Source of the DNA: Roseitranquillus sediminis
GTDB taxonomy: Bacteria; Pseudomonadota; Alphaproteobacteria; Rhodobacterales; Rhodobacteraceae
Length of the DNA stretch: 64,000 nucleotides
Assembly: GCF_016918935.1 (NCBI RefSeq)
Contig: NZ_JAFFOB010000005.1
Span: forward strand, 186,001-250,000
Direction of reading: 5' to 3'
A program made the translations under genes and the position numbers. Shown here piece after piece: positions 62,991-64,000 of this stretch; position 1 is the stretch's first letter; the number at the start of each line of letters is the position of its first letter. Below the pieces are notes generated by a model. That model made no database searches, was not told the origin of the DNA, and saw nothing but the letters and a program-made list of their open reading frames with translations.

Positions 62991-63839
62991 CTAGTTCCGC
63001 CCGCCGTCTCCCGTCGCGAGGCGGCGGAGCGAGGTCACGGGGCCGTCTCCCTGCGCCTCGATCCGCGCCAGCGCCTCGGCGAGGGGTTCGAAGGTCACCG
63101 CCATCGCGTGCGCGTTGGCGTGGAGCAGGCGATTCGTGTCGGCCAACCAGCCGACATGGCCGCGCCAGAAGATCAGGTCGCCGCGACGGAGCGGCGCACC
63201 GTCTGGCAGGCGCGTGCCCAGCGCCTGCTCCTGCTGGTCGCTGTCACCCGGGCAGGCGATGCCGCAGGCGAGGCAGGCGACCTGCACCAGGCCCGAGCAG
63301 TCGATCCCGTCGCCGGTGTTCCCCGCCCAGAGATAGGGCGTGCCGAGGAACATCTCCGCCACGCTCAAGGGGTCCGTCATCGGCGCGTCGATCCGGCGAA
63401 GATGGGCGTCCGGGAGAAAGCCGCCTGCCGTGCGCGCCCACCGCCCCTCGACTGCCTCGACCGCGACGCGCCCGCCGAACGGCAGGCGCGCGACCGGCGG
63501 CAGCTTCAGGTCGGGCTCAGGATAGAGGTGCGTATGCCGCCGTGTCACCGCATGGGTGGCGCTCGTTCTAGGCGCGAGGTCGGCGGTAGCGACGTAGCCT
63601 ACGTAGCCGTCCTTCGCGACGCGGGCGAAGCTCCAGCCCTCCCGCTCCTCGATGACCTCGACCTGGTCGCCGAGCAGGATCTGCCGGTCGCGCGCCCCGT
63701 CCGGCCTCGCGTGCAGGAACGTGGCAAAGACGGCGACCTGCCGCGGCTCCGGCCGAACGAGGCGCGCGGACTCCACCTGCCCGGCCAGAGCCTCCGCCGC
63801 GACCCGCTCGTTCGCGAAGAGCAGCCGCCTGTCGCCCAC
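62991..63839 (-). CDS. NlpC/P60 family peptidoglycan endopeptidase
   Basis: A 282-residue protein. Two SH3-like modules precede the catalytic domain (residues about 30-95, with YVGYVATADL, and about 100-145). The NlpC/P60 domain covers residues about 155-265: catalytic cysteine in GIDCSGLVQ near residue 180, histidine in RGHVGWL near residue 229, and third residue in HANAHAM near residue 242. It cuts gamma-D-glutamyl linkages in muropeptides. No signal peptide is seen, so it may act on recycled wall fragments in the cytosol. It follows the leucyl aminopeptidase gene by six bases. Confidence 0.93.
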   Translation of the reverse strand: MGDRRLLFANERVAAEALAGQVESARLVRPEPRQVAVFATFLHARPDGARDRQILLGDQVEVIEEREGWSFARVAKDGYVGYVATADLAPRTSATHAVTRRHTHLYPEPDLKLPPVARLPFGGRVAVEAVEGRWARTAGGFLPDAHLRRIDAPMTDPLSVAEMFLGTPYLWAGNTGDGIDCSGLVQVACLACGIACPGDSDQQEQALGTRLPDGAPLRRGDLIFWRGHVGWLADTNRLLHANAHAMAVTFEPLAEALARIEAQGDGPVTSLRRLATGDGGRN

Positions 63840-63845
63840 TGCCCC

Positions 63846-64000
63846 TCAGCTCTCCCGATCGAGCGGGACCAGCGCCGGGAGCGCCTGCAGAAGCGCGCGC
63901 GCCCCCTGCCCGACGCCACCCTTTGCCCGCGCCGGCGCCGCCGCGGGCTGCCAGCCATAGATGTCGAAGTGCATGTAGCGCCCCGGTCCGGCAAAGCGGC
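63846..64000 (-). CDS. Leucyl aminopeptidase family protein, C-terminus (partial)
   Basis: Only the last 51 codons are in the window. The frame ends RFAGPGRYMHFDIYGWQPAA and then an Ala/Lys-rich helix and LDRES before TGA at 63846. The HFDIYGW block near the C-terminus is typical of M17 leucyl aminopeptidases. The zinc ligands lie outside the window. Being directly upstream of the NlpC/P60 gene it may serve the same peptidoglycan peptide turnover. Confidence 0.85.
   Translation of the reverse strand, partial: RFAGPGRYMHFDIYGWQPAAAPARAKGGVGQGARALLQALPALVPLDRES

Overview
The window is high-GC, densely packed DNA, probably from a chromosome of an alphaproteobacterium, most likely Rhodobacterales. 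Pointers are an alphaproteobacterial LexA box (GAAC-N7-GAAC) before an imuB-like gene, a DUF2794 gene, an MbfA-type iron exporter, a NirI/NirX (NosR/NosX) pair, and many overlapping starts and stops. No tRNA, rRNA or CRISPR array was seen. Both ends cut genes: an ABC ATPase on the left and a leucyl aminopeptidase on the right.

1-9.1 kb holds small transport and catabolic units: an SsuABC-like ABC importer, two convergent TauE/SafE exporters, and a MarR regulator with an aldehyde dehydrogenase. The dehydrogenase is divergent from a ThDP-dependent decarboxylase and its GntR regulator, across a perfect palindrome. The decarboxylase and dehydrogenase fit a 2-oxoacid -> aldehyde -> acid route.

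9.1-24.7 kb is one long minus-strand catabolic cluster. In transcription order it encodes a NIPSNAP protein, a three-subunit molybdenum hydroxylase (FAD, 2Fe-2S and Mo subunits), an ACMSD-like amidohydrolase, a CoxG-like protein, an alpha/beta hydrolase, UbiX, UbiD, a Rieske ferredoxin, an unknown 118-residue protein, a second amidohydrolase, a TctCBA tripartite carboxylate transporter and a second ThDP enzyme. A MocR-type regulator is divergent at the head. The set looks like uptake, hydroxylation and decarboxylation of an aromatic or heteroaromatic acid; the substrate is not readable from sequence.

26.4-33.8 kb is an accessory island bounded by a degenerate IS5-family remnant and a degenerate IS6-family remnant. 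It carries a cyclooxygenase-like haem peroxidase, a NirI/NosR-type membrane flavo-iron-sulfur protein with its ApbE-type flavin transferase, and a divergent exported helical-repeat protein. No nirS, nosZ or other denitrification structural gene is next to the pair. This is the most unusual part of the window.

33.9-64 kb is mostly housekeeping: GST, peroxiredoxin, rsmD, map, sfsA, a CinA-like protein, a GNAT protein, an AhpD-like protein, a LysR regulator, 2,4-dienoyl-CoA reductase, ilvD, a CPBP protease, accD-folC, zapE, MFS and AEC carriers, S-formylglutathione hydrolase, a NYN-domain protein, mbfA, imuB, DUF2794 and an NlpC/P60 protein. Oddities here are a winged-helix/hydrolase fusion, a frameshifted ornithine cyclodeaminase-family gene, an imuB without adjacent imuA or dnaE2, and an unlisted 48-codon gene.
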